Source: Thermoflexia bacterium
Lineage (GTDB): Bacteria; Chloroflexota; Anaerolineae; B4-G1
Assembly: GCA_011192155.1 (NCBI GenBank)
Contig: DUEK01000132.1
Location: forward strand, 1 to 32,176
Direction: 5' to 3'
DNA length: 32,176 nucleotides
Made by a program: the position numbers and the translations under genes. The stretch's first letter is position 1. Each line of letters opens with the position of its first letter. The notes below the pieces were generated by a model, which was not told where the DNA came from, searched no databases, and worked only from the letters and a program-made list of their open reading frames with translations. Of this stretch, positions 1 through 7,170 are shown in pieces.

Positions 1-888
1 GAAATTCGCATGGCCGAGATCATGGGCCGTCCCGCCCCGCCCGAGGAAGCCGCGCCTGTGCCGCCGGCGGAAGCGCCGACCGAGGAACCCGTGCCGGCGG
101 GTGTATCAGAAGAGGCCCTGGCGGCCCAGGTCGAGGAAGCATTCGGCTGGACGGCGTTTGGCGAACCGGAGACCTATCCCGAACCTATTCCTCCCGCGGA
201 GAAAGCTCCGCAGGCAGAAGCCCCGATGATGGAAAAAGTCACGCCGCCGCCAGAGATCGCTGCCCCGGAGGTTGTACCCGAAGAGACTATGGTCGCTCCT
301 TCTCCTGCCGAGGAGATGTTCGGCTGGACGGCGTTTGGCGAGCCAGAGGTCCGGCCTGAGCCCGCCCCACCCGTGGAGGAAGCCCTGCCAATAGAAGAGA
401 CGCCGCCTGATGAGATCGCTCCGCCGCCAATGGTCGAGATGCCAGAGCCGCCAGGGATGGTCATACCACCGTCTGAAGAAATCGCCCTGCCGCCGGTGAT
501 CGAGGAAACGCCGGATGTGGTCGAGATGAAAGTGACAGAACACGTCGAAGGGGTCGCCGCAGAGCCAGAGACTCGCACAGTCGAGGTTTCCACCGAGTCT
601 TTCAAAGCTGAACGGGCTTATCTCAAGGGAAACTCGCGCGACTATGATGCCTGGCTGTCATTTGCGCGGACGCTGTGGCAGGCCAATGAGCGCGAGGAAT
701 CATTGGAAGCCTACTCCCGCGTGATTCGTGCGGGCAAACTCATCGAAAACGTGATCCCCGACCTGGAGGGGTATGTGGAGCAATGGCCTGATGCCCACAC
801 CCAACAGGTGTTGGGCGACGCTTATATGAAAGACGGCCAACTGCAAAAGGCATTGGACCTCTACCGCCAAGCGCTGGAAACTTTATAG
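1..888 (+). CDS. TPR-containing protein, C-terminal part (5' end outside window)
   Basis: The frame is open from base 1, so the gene starts upstream and the ATG at 10 is probably internal. The first two thirds are a low-complexity Pro/Glu/Ala-rich stretch in which a motif FGWTAFGEPE occurs twice, about 60 residues apart, each followed by a P-E-P-x-P-P run. The last ~90 residues are helical and contain tetratricopeptide-like units (LSFARTLWQANEREESLEAYSRVI, split here as two helices, and LGDAYMKDGQLQKALDLYRQAL). This suggests a scaffold or protein-interaction protein with a disordered linker. No enzymatic motif is visible and the specific role is unknown. Confidence 0.75.
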   Translation, partial: EIRMAEIMGRPAPPEEAAPVPPAEAPTEEPVPAGVSEEALAAQVEEAFGWTAFGEPETYPEPIPPAEKAPQAEAPMMEKVTPPPEIAAPEVVPEETMVAPSPAEEMFGWTAFGEPEVRPEPAPPVEEALPIEETPPDEIAPPPMVEMPEPPGMVIPPSEEIALPPVIEETPDVVEMKVTEHVEGVAAEPETRTVEVSTESFKAERAYLKGNSRDYDAWLSFARTLWQANEREESLEAYSRVIRAGKLIENVIPDLEGYVEQWPDAHTQQVLGDAYMKDGQLQKALDLYRQALETL

Positions 889-892
889 TACA

Positions 893-970
893 TTATGTTG
901 CGTAAAACGGGCTGCGCGATATGGAAATCGCGGCTACATCTGAACATTTTCCCCATAACGGGAATTGCTG
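893..970. mobile_element. Half copy of the 121-bp inverted-repeat element
   Basis: These bases match the reverse complement of one half of the full element at 2769-2889, including the GCGTAAA...CTGCGCGAT block, the GAAATCGCGGCTA block and the terminal GGAATTGCTG at 961-970. The opposite half and its terminal repeat are missing, and no target duplication is seen. It fills the gap between the TPR gene stop and the ndk ribosome binding site. The left boundary is approximate. Confidence 0.7.
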
Positions 971-987
971 ATAGTTAAGGAGGAAAC

Positions 988-1437
988 GTGGAACGTACAC
1001 TCGTGATCATCAAACCCGATGGCGTGCAGCGCGGCCTGATCGGGCAGATCGTCACCCGCTTTGAGCGTCGGGGGCTGCGCATCGCCGGGATGAAGCTGAT
1101 ACAAATTGACAAAGCGCTGGCTGGTCGTCACTATGCAATCCACAAAGGAAAACCCTTTTACGAGCCTTTGATCCATTACATCACATCCAGCCCCGTCGTG
1201 GTGATGGTGTTGGAGGGCAACGACGCCATTGAGATCGCGCGGCGCACGATGGGGGCGACCAAGCCGGCCGAGGCGGCCCCCGGCACCATCCGCGCCGACT
1301 TTGGCTTGGAGATTGGGCGCAACCTGGTGCATGGCTCCGACGGCCCTGATACAGCGGCCTTTGAGGTTCCGCTCTTTTTCGCCGAGGATGAACTCTTGTC
1401 CTACAAGCGGGACACCGACCGCTGGATATTTGAGTAA
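988..1437 (+). CDS. ndk: Nucleoside diphosphate kinase
   Basis: Transfers the gamma-phosphate from ATP to other nucleoside diphosphates through a phosphohistidine, balancing NTP pools in the cytosol. The protein is 149 residues, the usual bacterial length is about 135-150. Family signatures are present in order: ERTLVIIKPDG at the N-terminus, and NLVHGSDG with the catalytic His at residue 115. The start is GTG at 988, chosen because an AAGGAGG ribosome binding site sits at 978-984 and the family motif begins at once. Upstream sequence is a decayed small repeat element, so its native promoter may be altered. Recognition is secure. Confidence 0.97.
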   Translation: MERTLVIIKPDGVQRGLIGQIVTRFERRGLRIAGMKLIQIDKALAGRHYAIHKGKPFYEPLIHYITSSPVVVMVLEGNDAIEIARRTMGATKPAEAAPGTIRADFGLEIGRNLVHGSDGPDTAAFEVPLFFAEDELLSYKRDTDRWIFE

Positions 1438-1458
1438 CGCGAGTTTGGCTGGATTCAA

Positions 1459-1490
1459 GGGGGCGGGTGCATTTGATCGCACCTGCCCCT
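1459..1490 (+). other. GC-rich hairpin after ndk
   Basis: An 11-bp stem with one mismatch (1460-1470 with 1479-1489) lies 20 bases after the ndk stop. No U-run follows, so it is only a candidate terminator or transcript-stabilising hairpin between ndk and the SPFH gene. Confidence 0.35.
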
Positions 1491-1526
1491 CGTTCAATGT
1501 GTATATGCTAAAGGAGTGAAACAACT

Positions 1527-2513
1527 ATGAGAAGGCAAACAACTCGATTGGGAGTACCGATTACGATCGTTGGAGTGGTAGCTGCGCTTGTTTTGGGCTT
1601 TATCGTCGTTGTGCTGTCCTATACCCCCGTGGACGCCGGAACAGTGGCGCTGGTCAAACGCTTTGGAGGGCTGACGGGAGAGGTCTTTGAGCCGGGCCTG
1701 CACTGGCGCACGCCATTCGTCGACCAGGTGGAGGTTATTCGTACCGTAGTCCAATCGTACGAGACCAGTGACAGCCCAGAGACATCGGGCGCCGATTATC
1801 GAGATTATCCCGTGAACGCGCAAACGATAGACGGTCAGCAAATCATCATCAAATACACCGTGCTGTTCCGCATACCACCCGACCACGCTGTGAATATTGT
1901 GCAAAACGTCGGCGTCCCGCGAGAAGTTACGGAAAACATTGTGAAGGCTCATTCCAGGAACCTGACGCGCCTATCGGCGCAAAGCCACACCGCCGAGGAC
2001 TTGTACAGCGGCGAAGGTATCTTTGCCTACGAAGACAACGTGCGAGATGAACTGGCAAAAGTGTTTGAAAGGTATGGCATCTTTCTCGACGATTTTCTCG
2101 TCCGCAAGATAGAGTTCGACGAGGAGTATATCAACGCCATCGAGCAGCAACAGATTGCCCAGGAAGCTATCGAGACTGCCCGGTACCAGGCCGACGCCGC
2201 CGAGTACGAGAAGCAGAGCCAGATACGGCTAGCGGAAGCGGGGGCCGAGGGAATCAAATTGCAGGCGGCGGCGGAGGCGGAGCGGATGCGCCTCCTGGCG
2301 GACGCTGAAGCGTACAGCATCGAGGCACGCGGCGCGGCGCTGAAAGAGCATCCTGAACTTGTCCAGTGGGAGTTTGTGCGCAACCTGGAAGGCATCCAGT
2401 GGGGCATCCTGCCAGGCGATGGGATCACGCCCCTCATGCCGCTGCCCTCTTTCGAGAACCAAGAGGAGTCTCCCGTGTCTGTCATACCAGAAACTCCCGG
2501 CGAGGGCGAATGA
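1527..2513 (+). CDS. SPFH/band-7 domain membrane protein (prohibitin/stomatin-like)
   Basis: A single N-terminal membrane segment (about residues 10-31) is followed by an SPFH/band-7 domain that starts at VDAGTVALVKRFGG and includes the typical PGLHWRTPFVDQV turn. It then has a charged helical region (about residues 205-270, rich in Ala, Glu and Arg) expected to form a coiled coil. The C-terminal tail is Pro/Glu-rich. Proteins of this family oligomerise into membrane microdomain scaffolds and often partner membrane proteases such as FtsH or NfeD-type proteins, but no such partner is adjacent. An AAGGAG site at 1510-1515 supports the ATG start. Which SPFH subfamily it belongs to cannot be settled by eye. 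Confidence 0.88.
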   Translation: MRRQTTRLGVPITIVGVVAALVLGFIVVVLSYTPVDAGTVALVKRFGGLTGEVFEPGLHWRTPFVDQVEVIRTVVQSYETSDSPETSGADYRDYPVNAQTIDGQQIIIKYTVLFRIPPDHAVNIVQNVGVPREVTENIVKAHSRNLTRLSAQSHTAEDLYSGEGIFAYEDNVRDELAKVFERYGIFLDDFLVRKIEFDEEYINAIEQQQIAQEAIETARYQADAAEYEKQSQIRLAEAGAEGIKLQAAAEAERMRLLADAEAYSIEARGAALKEHPELVQWEFVRNLEGIQWGILPGDGITPLMPLPSFENQEESPVSVIPETPGEGE

Positions 2514-2617
2514 CAAAGATTGGCGGCGTACCAACAAATATGCCACAAGCTACCAAATAAGGTCGGCGACTGGGGGTAAATGTAATGCAAACAACAGGAG
2601 TTGCCTTGCAGATTTAC

Positions 2618-2722
2618 GAGACAGGTGTGAAATTGACCCCCCAAGGAAATGGACGAGTTGGAAAAGTGATTTGAACGTTTGCCCAAATTGGGTAAATGGT
2701 TTGTACGTATTGCACCTGTCTC
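2618..2722. repeat. 105-bp inverted-repeat element
   Basis: Perfect 10-bp inverted repeats GAGACAGGTG (2618-2627) and CACCTGTCTC (2713-2722) bound a non-coding stretch. No target-site duplication is seen, so it is an IS-end-like or MITE-like relic of unproven mobility. Apart from this and the element at 2769-2889, the 2514-2890 gap holds nothing I recognise. Confidence 0.5.
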
Positions 2723-2768
2723 ATCATGACTTTTGGGAGGATTATTTTTCTGGAACTCCCTTACGCCC

Positions 2769-2889
2769 CAGCAATTCCTGTTATGGGGGAAAAGTCAGGT
2801 CATAGCCGCGATTTCGCAATCGCGCAGGGCGCTTTACGCGGAAAAACAGACGCTATTTGGAAATCGCGGCTACAAAACGGGAATTGCTG
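2769..2889. mobile_element. 121-bp MITE-like element with 9-bp target duplication
   Basis: Terminal inverted repeats CAGCAATTCC (2769-2778) and GGAATTGCTG (2880-2889) enclose a second inverted pair, TAGCCGCGATTTC and GAAATCGCGGCTA. The direct repeat CTTACGCCC flanks the element at 2760-2768 and 2890-2898, the mark of transposition. There is no coding capacity, so a transposase would act in trans. It sits exactly at the 3' end of the small membrane protein gene. A related half copy lies at 893-970. Confidence 0.88.
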
Positions 2890-2890
2890 C

Positions 2891-3145
2891 TTACGCCCAA
2901 GTCAACAGCAACGCCAGAACGATCAACACCGCCAGCATCGCCAGGGCAATGATACCGATGCGCTTGAGATCGGCGATGACGTAGCGGTACTCGTCTTGCA
3001 GATCAGGTTCCTGAAGAGCCGGAGGCGCTGAAGGGATGACGCTGGCAATGGTAGCTGCTTCATTCATCCCCGGTTGCGCCATCTGAGCCGGCGAAAGACG
3101 TATTTCCCGACCCTCCTTCCTGACGCGACGTGATTTCTTTGCCAT
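2891..3145 (-). CDS. Small tail-anchored membrane protein, function unknown
   Basis: An 84-residue protein with a basic N-terminus (MAKKSRRVRKEGRE), a polar middle, and one C-terminal hydrophobic helix (about residues 62-83) ending in TWA. The topology suggests an inner-membrane protein with a cytosolic N-terminus. It lies 15 bases downstream of the sortase gene and is probably the last cistron of the methyltransferase-sortase operon. Its stop codon lies inside the target-site duplication of the adjacent mobile element, so the insertion left the reading frame unchanged. I do not recognise a family. Confidence 0.7.
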   Translation of the reverse strand: MAKKSRRVRKEGREIRLSPAQMAQPGMNEAATIASVIPSAPPALQEPDLQDEYRYVIADLKRIGIIALAMLAVLIVLALLLTWA

Positions 3146-3160
3146 AATTTTATCTCCTCT

Positions 3161-4126
3161 CTACGGTTGTAACTCGCTAATGATGACGATGCGGTGTGTA
3201 TCAATCCCATACGGATAGCAAGAAATGAGTGTTAGCACCGGGCTGGAAGTGGGATACATCACACTCACATCGGTCGGCTTGATGATGCGCTTCTGGGTAA
3301 CAACGTAACGATAGACCTGCCGGGTAGTGTGCGCGAATACCTCATCGCCCAGGTCGAGGTCCGACAGATCACGGAAAATCTCGCCAAAGATGTCGTTATG
3401 AGCCGAGATGACACAGTTGCCGCTCTGACCCGGATTGGCGCTGCCAACGTGATGGCCCGCCCCTTGCTTGAGCGATTCCCAATCATCCCCCTCCACGATC
3501 GGCCCATTCACCCCGATGGCGGGAATCTGGATACGGGTCGCCTGCTCTGGCCCCGGCGTGGGCATAGGTCTCGGCGTGATCGCACCTACCAAATCGCGCA
3601 GATGGGCGGGAATCTCTGCCGGCGCCGGCCCGCCGGGTGAATCGGGCGGCGTGTGTCCGCCCGGCAGCACGACCACCTGGATGAGCGGGGTAGGCGTGGG
3701 AGTGGGCAACTGCTGGGCCTGGCTGGTCTCTGTGTTGATCTCACGCTGCGTCGCCTGTAAACTGATCAACATCAGAATCAAACACACTGCCAGGGCCAAC
3801 TCGACCACCAGCAAACTCTTATCGCGCAGCCAATCCCAGCGAATTTGACGCCGTTCTCGGTTGACTTTTTCCTCGGCGACTGCTTCGTCTAGCGCGCGCG
3901 CCCGGTACTGTGCCGTGGCTCCTGCGTCCTGGAAGCGCCGGTGCTCTGTCGATAGGGGCGGAGGTTGGGGGCTGGCAGGCTGAGAGGCCAACGGATCGAA
4001 CATGCCCACTTTGGTATCCTTGCCCAAGCGGCGCAATCGCTCCAACCGCGCGCCCATCTTGCGGATGCGCAACACCTCTTCCAGTTCCTCTATGGATAGT
4101 TCGTCAACTACACGACGATCTTTCAT
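3161..4126 (-). CDS. Sortase with N-terminal cytosolic extension
   Basis: Cysteine transpeptidase or protease that processes or anchors surface proteins outside the membrane. The 321-residue protein has a charged cytosolic N-terminus (1-100), a membrane segment (about 104-124), and a Pro/Thr linker containing PTPTPTP. The sortase domain runs from about residue 196 (TRIQIPAIGVNGPIVEG) to the end. The catalytic triad is visible: His243 in ISAHND, Cys303 in LISCYPYG and Arg312 in THR. The TLISCYPYG form resembles class D/E sortases. The start lies 2 bases after the methyltransferase stop, indicating translational coupling. No LPxTG-type substrate was noticed in this window, so the target is unknown. 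Confidence 0.9.
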   Translation of the reverse strand: MKDRRVVDELSIEELEEVLRIRKMGARLERLRRLGKDTKVGMFDPLASQPASPQPPPLSTEHRRFQDAGATAQYRARALDEAVAEEKVNRERRQIRWDWLRDKSLLVVELALAVCLILMLISLQATQREINTETSQAQQLPTPTPTPLIQVVVLPGGHTPPDSPGGPAPAEIPAHLRDLVGAITPRPMPTPGPEQATRIQIPAIGVNGPIVEGDDWESLKQGAGHHVGSANPGQSGNCVISAHNDIFGEIFRDLSDLDLGDEVFAHTTRQVYRYVVTQKRIIKPTDVSVMYPTSSPVLTLISCYPYGIDTHRIVIISELQP

Positions 4127-4128
4127 AT

Positions 4129-4935
4129 CTATGCGACTACCCTTGCCACCGCGAACACCTCTCGCTCAAAGAACCAGCAAAAGGGCGGCCAGTTGAACAG
4201 GATATAGCGGGCAACTCGCAACACGCACTCCTCCCGACGATCCTGCGGAGGTGTATCCAGCCACACTTGAGCGCGGAATCCCGCCCGCCGCAGCACCCAC
4301 CACAAACTGAGCGCGCTCTGCTCGTTCACGTGAACGTCCAGGTTAGCCGGAATAATGGCGCGAGGATCTCTTGGATACTTTGTCCCCTGCCCCATCAATC
4401 CGCGCACCAGCCGCACCAGCGAGTAAGCGTACCTATCGTACCAGACGTTGGGGGCGGTGTGGATGATGAGACGGCCATCGGGTCGCAGCACGCGCCGCGC
4501 CTCCGCCAGCGCCCGGTCAAGCTCCCACGGATGGAGGTGCTCCACCAGGTCGAACATCAACACGCGGTCGAAGGAGGCGGGCGGAAAGGGCAATCGCTTG
4601 GCGTCGGCCAGGTAGACGCCCACCGCGTCTCGCCTCTCTTCCTCAACATCCGCCAATCTCCGCGCCATCCGCGCCGCCACCGGCGCATAATCCACGCCGC
4701 ACGCCCGCGCCCCCAGTCCCGCGCAGTGACGCAGGATCTCGCCCCGCCCGCAGCCGACGTCGAGCACCCGCATACCACGCCCGACCTCGGCCACCGCAAA
4801 AGCCTCACTCAGCCGGCGGGAGAGGTGCGCTCCTTCACTGGCAACGAACTCGGTATATCCCTCACAGGAACTCAAAAAATACGCTTCGTCGTACCGTTCT
4901 GGACGAACCGGCTGTTGGCTTTGATAATTCCCCAA
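4129..4935 (-). CDS. Class I SAM-dependent methyltransferase
   Basis: 268 residues with motif I VLDVGCGRGE at about 57-66, an acidic SAM-ribose region (GVDYAP), the FDRVLMFDLVEHL post-motif and LRPDGRLIIHTAPN, all typical of the Methyltransf_11/UbiE-like fold. The C-terminus ends in an aromatic segment (FNWPPFCWFF), possibly membrane-associating. The substrate cannot be read from sequence; because it leads a sortase operon, a cell-envelope or lipid substrate is an inference. The start appears to be TTG at 4935: an in-frame stop lies 10 bases upstream and AGAGG precedes it. The gene is transcribed from the promoter at 5108-5136 through an inserted mobile element. Confidence 0.85.
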   Translation of the reverse strand: MGNYQSQQPVRPERYDEAYFLSSCEGYTEFVASEGAHLSRRLSEAFAVAEVGRGMRVLDVGCGRGEILRHCAGLGARACGVDYAPVAARMARRLADVEEERRDAVGVYLADAKRLPFPPASFDRVLMFDLVEHLHPWELDRALAEARRVLRPDGRLIIHTAPNVWYDRYAYSLVRLVRGLMGQGTKYPRDPRAIIPANLDVHVNEQSALSLWWVLRRAGFRAQVWLDTPPQDRREECVLRVARYILFNWPPFCWFFEREVFAVARVVA

Positions 4936-4966
4936 TTGCGCCTCTCAGTGCCCAAATTCTCGTAAC

Positions 4967-5094
4967 GTAAGCGTTCAGACCTCCGAGGTTTCAACAGTAG
5001 CGACTCGTGCATCATCAGAAATCACGAGAGGGTGCTATTTCGTAAACCTCGGAGGTCTTTGGGGATGCTTTTTCCCACCCCTCTGAACGCTTAC
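4967..5094. mobile_element. 128-bp MITE with 13-bp terminal repeats and 8-bp target duplication
   Basis: Terminal inverted repeats GTAAGCGTTCAGA (4967-4979) and its complement (5082-5094) enclose a 14-bp internal inverted pair, GACCTCCGAGGTTT at 4978-4991 and its complement at 5044-5057. The direct repeat CTCGTAAC flanks both sides (4959-4966 and 5095-5102). It is too short to code for a transposase. It lies between the promoter at 5108-5136 and the methyltransferase start, so it would be transcribed as a folded 5' leader. Confidence 0.92.
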
Positions 5095-5107
5095 CTCGTA
5101 ACAACGG

Positions 5108-5136
5108 ATTATAATCTACCGCCCAGCCCCCGTCAA
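5108..5136 (-). promoter_or_regulatory. Promoter of the methyltransferase-sortase operon
   Basis: On the minus strand, TTGACG (5131-5136) and TATAAT (5108-5113) are separated by exactly 17 bases, a near-consensus housekeeping promoter. The -35 box overlaps the last codons of murJ. The predicted start point, near 5101, falls at the target duplication of the mobile element. Confidence 0.75.
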
Positions 5137-6735
5137 GCGGTTCAAACCATCACCGACGACAGCGCGGAGCAGGTGAATCTCCTTGATCCGCAAGGCCAGG
5201 GCCAACAGCCCATAGACCACAACTCCAACGCCGCCCGCCCCGCCCACGACCAGCAGTTCTCCCACCAGGCCCGGCGGAGCCGACGCCGCGAGGAAGCGCA
5301 TCACGCCCCCCGTCAGCGCCGCCATTGCCAGCGAGGCCAGCGCGGCCTTCAGTACAAGAGGCCATAGCCCGTGATCGCCCAGTCCGCCCAACCGGCGACG
5401 GGTCAGCGCCAACATGGCGAGCGCATGGGCGGCCAATTTGAGCGAATTGACCAAGACCAGGAGCGGCAAGGTCAACGCCCCCATCCGCCAGGGGACGAGG
5501 GCCATCGCCACGTAGAGGAACGTCGTCCCCACGCCCACGAGGGCGGGCGTCAACGTGTCCTTGCGAGCGTAAAAGGCAAAAATGAGCGGCTGGTCTATGG
5601 CGGCAAAGAGCAGCCCCAAAAGCGCGCAGCGCAGCGCAGCCGCCGTCGCCACCGTGTCGGCGGGGGTAAAGTCGCCGTGCTCAAAGCTGAGGGCGATGAC
5701 GGGGTTCGCCAGCACGTACAGGCCAACCGTGGCCGGGATGATCAGGGCCAGCACCAGCCGCAGCCCCTGGGCCAGAATAGTCTGAAAAGGGCCGGTTTCC
5801 TCCGCCTCAGCATACTGAGAGAGAGTGGGCAAAATGGCGATGGAAACAGCGGTGACGACCAAACCCAGGGGAAACTGGATGATGGTCGCCGCGTATTCCA
5901 TCCAAGAAATAGAGCCTTCACCGATGCGGGAGGCCAGATTGTAGCTCAAAAGCACCGCCAGCGTGTCTACGGCCAATCCGATCAAGATAGGCAGATACAA
6001 GCTCCCGATGCGGCGCAGAGCCGGATGGCGGAAATCGAGCGTAAAGCGCACCCGAGCGCCCCGCAGTCCCGGCAATTGGAACGCCACCTGAAGGGCGCTC
6101 CCCACCAGCAGTCCTGCCGCCATACTGCGCACCCCCCAGCGGCGCCCCAGAGCCAGCGCCACGACGACGACACCAGCGTTGAAAATGGCGGCGGTGAAGG
6201 CGGGAAAGGTGAATCGCTTGAGCGCATAGAGGCCGCCGGATAGGACGCTGGACAAACTGAGGAAAATGACCGCTGGCAACGCCAAACGCAAGAGATCGGC
6301 CGCCAATGCTTGGTAAGAGGGCGACAGTCCCTCCACCAGTAGCCGGACGATCTGAGGGGCCAAAAGCTCTCCCAACAAAACGAGCGCGCACAGGGCCAAC
6401 GAGGCAATGCTGATGAGAACGCTGAGCAGTCGCCACAACTCGGCCCGTCGCTCTGGGATAACATAGTCAGAAAGGACGGGGATGAGAGCCGAACTGACCA
6501 TACCGCCCACCAAAAGATCGTAGAGTACGCTGGGGACGCGGATGGCCGCGTTCAGCGCGTCCACGTGAGGGCCAGCGCCAAAGAGCCCAGACTTGACCAT
6601 CTCCCGCACCAGGCCCAACACACGGCTGACGACGTTGCCCAGGGCGACGACCCCGGCCGCCTGTGCGACCTCTACATCCCTCCGTAATGATATCTCGCGC
6701 GTCTTTTCCAACCCGTTTCTCCATCTCGTGGACAT
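5116..6735 (-). CDS. murJ: Lipid II flippase MurJ (MviN family)
   Basis: Polytopic membrane protein of the MOP exporter superfamily that flips lipid II for peptidoglycan synthesis. About 539 residues with some 14 hydrophobic segments. Diagnostic N-terminal sequences are NVVSRVLGLVREM and the following VDALNAAIRVPSVLYDLLVGGMVSSALIPVLS region, which carries conserved MurJ polar residues. A longer frame is open to 6852, but the promoter -10 box at 6752-6757 lies inside it and overlaps an upstream ATG at 6753, so ATG 6735 is preferred. TTG 6711, preceded by GGAGAA, is an alternative. It is divergent from rpsO. Confidence 0.93.
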   Translation of the reverse strand: MSTRWRNGLEKTREISLRRDVEVAQAAGVVALGNVVSRVLGLVREMVKSGLFGAGPHVDALNAAIRVPSVLYDLLVGGMVSSALIPVLSDYVIPERRAELWRLLSVLISIASLALCALVLLGELLAPQIVRLLVEGLSPSYQALAADLLRLALPAVIFLSLSSVLSGGLYALKRFTFPAFTAAIFNAGVVVVALALGRRWGVRSMAAGLLVGSALQVAFQLPGLRGARVRFTLDFRHPALRRIGSLYLPILIGLAVDTLAVLLSYNLASRIGEGSISWMEYAATIIQFPLGLVVTAVSIAILPTLSQYAEAEETGPFQTILAQGLRLVLALIIPATVGLYVLANPVIALSFEHGDFTPADTVATAAALRCALLGLLFAAIDQPLIFAFYARKDTLTPALVGVGTTFLYVAMALVPWRMGALTLPLLVLVNSLKLAAHALAMLALTRRRLGGLGDHGLWPLVLKAALASLAMAALTGGVMRFLAASAPPGLVGELLVVGGAGGVGVVVYGLLALALRIKEIHLLRAVVGDGLNRLTGAGR

Positions 6736-6751
6736 TCGCCCCGACCGCGCC

Positions 6752-6780
6752 ATTCTACCGCATGTAGAGCGGATTGGCAA
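6752..6780 (-). promoter_or_regulatory. murJ promoter
   Basis: Minus-strand TTGCCA (6775-6780), 17-base spacer, TAGAAT (6752-6757). It fixes the murJ transcript start near 6745 and rules out start codons further upstream. Confidence 0.72.
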
Positions 6781-6794
6781 TGCACTACAACCAG

Positions 6795-6823
6795 TTGCGT
6801 ATGAGGCTGAATCGTGGTAAAAT
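6795..6823 (+). promoter_or_regulatory. rpsO promoter
   Basis: TTGCGT (6795-6800), 17-base spacer, TAAAAT (6818-6823), divergent from the murJ promoter with 14 bases between the two -35 boxes. Confidence 0.72.
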
Positions 6824-6846
6824 AGCGCACAGTTGGGAGGGACATA

Positions 6847-6883
6847 CAACAAACGCCCTCCTGTGTGTGTTTGTTGAAGGAGG
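6847..6883 (+). promoter_or_regulatory. rpsO leader hairpin that can mask the ribosome binding site
   Basis: An 8-bp perfect stem, CAACAAAC (6847-6854) with GTTTGTTG (6869-6876), holds a 14-base loop containing CCTCCT (6857-6862). That loop is exactly complementary to the ribosome binding site AGGAGG (6878-6883). The arrangement could form a pseudoknot or an alternative hairpin that blocks translation. S15 is known to autoregulate rpsO through leader RNA structures in several bacteria; regulation here is inferred. Confidence 0.5.
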
Positions 6884-6888
6884 AAATA

Positions 6889-7158
6889 GTGGCGCTAGAT
6901 AAACAAGAAAAACAAACCATCATCCAGGAATATAGTCGCGCGTCCAATGATACCGGTTCGCCGGAAGTACAGGTCGCGCTTTTGACTACGCGCATCAAGC
7001 AACTGACGGAACACCTGAAAGCGCACAAGCACGATGAGCACTCTCGACGCGGCCTGGTCAAAATGGTCGGTCAACGCCGGCGTCATTTGACCTATCTCAG
7101 CCGCAAAAATCCCCAAGGCTACAAGGAACTCATCCAACGACTTGGGTTGCGCAGGTAA
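6889..7158 (+). CDS. rpsO: 30S ribosomal protein S15
   Basis: Primary 16S rRNA-binding protein of the small-subunit platform. Starting at GTG 6889 gives 89 residues, the standard S15 length, with the family core [15 protein letters not shown] and the C-terminal [12 protein letters not shown]-type region (here [17 protein letters not shown]). The GTG is preceded by AAGGAGG at 6877-6883; the longer in-frame ATG at 6865 lies inside the leader hairpin and is rejected. It is followed by pnp, the common rpsO-pnp order. Confidence 0.97.
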   Translation: MALDKQEKQTIIQEYSRASNDTGSPEVQVALLTTRIKQLTEHLKAHKHDEHSRRGLVKMVGQRRRHLTYLSRKNPQGYKELIQRLGLRR

Positions 7159-7170
7159 TAAACAAAAGTG

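Noticed and set aside
1459-1490. Hairpin after ndk as a proven terminator
   Set aside because: No U-run follows the stem; kept only as a low-confidence hairpin.
3910-4965. 351-residue plus-strand open frame
   Set aside because: Antisense to the sortase and methyltransferase genes, whose motifs are complete.
5371-6243. 290-residue plus-strand open frame
   Set aside because: Antisense shadow of murJ, low-complexity Gln/Arg/His-rich.
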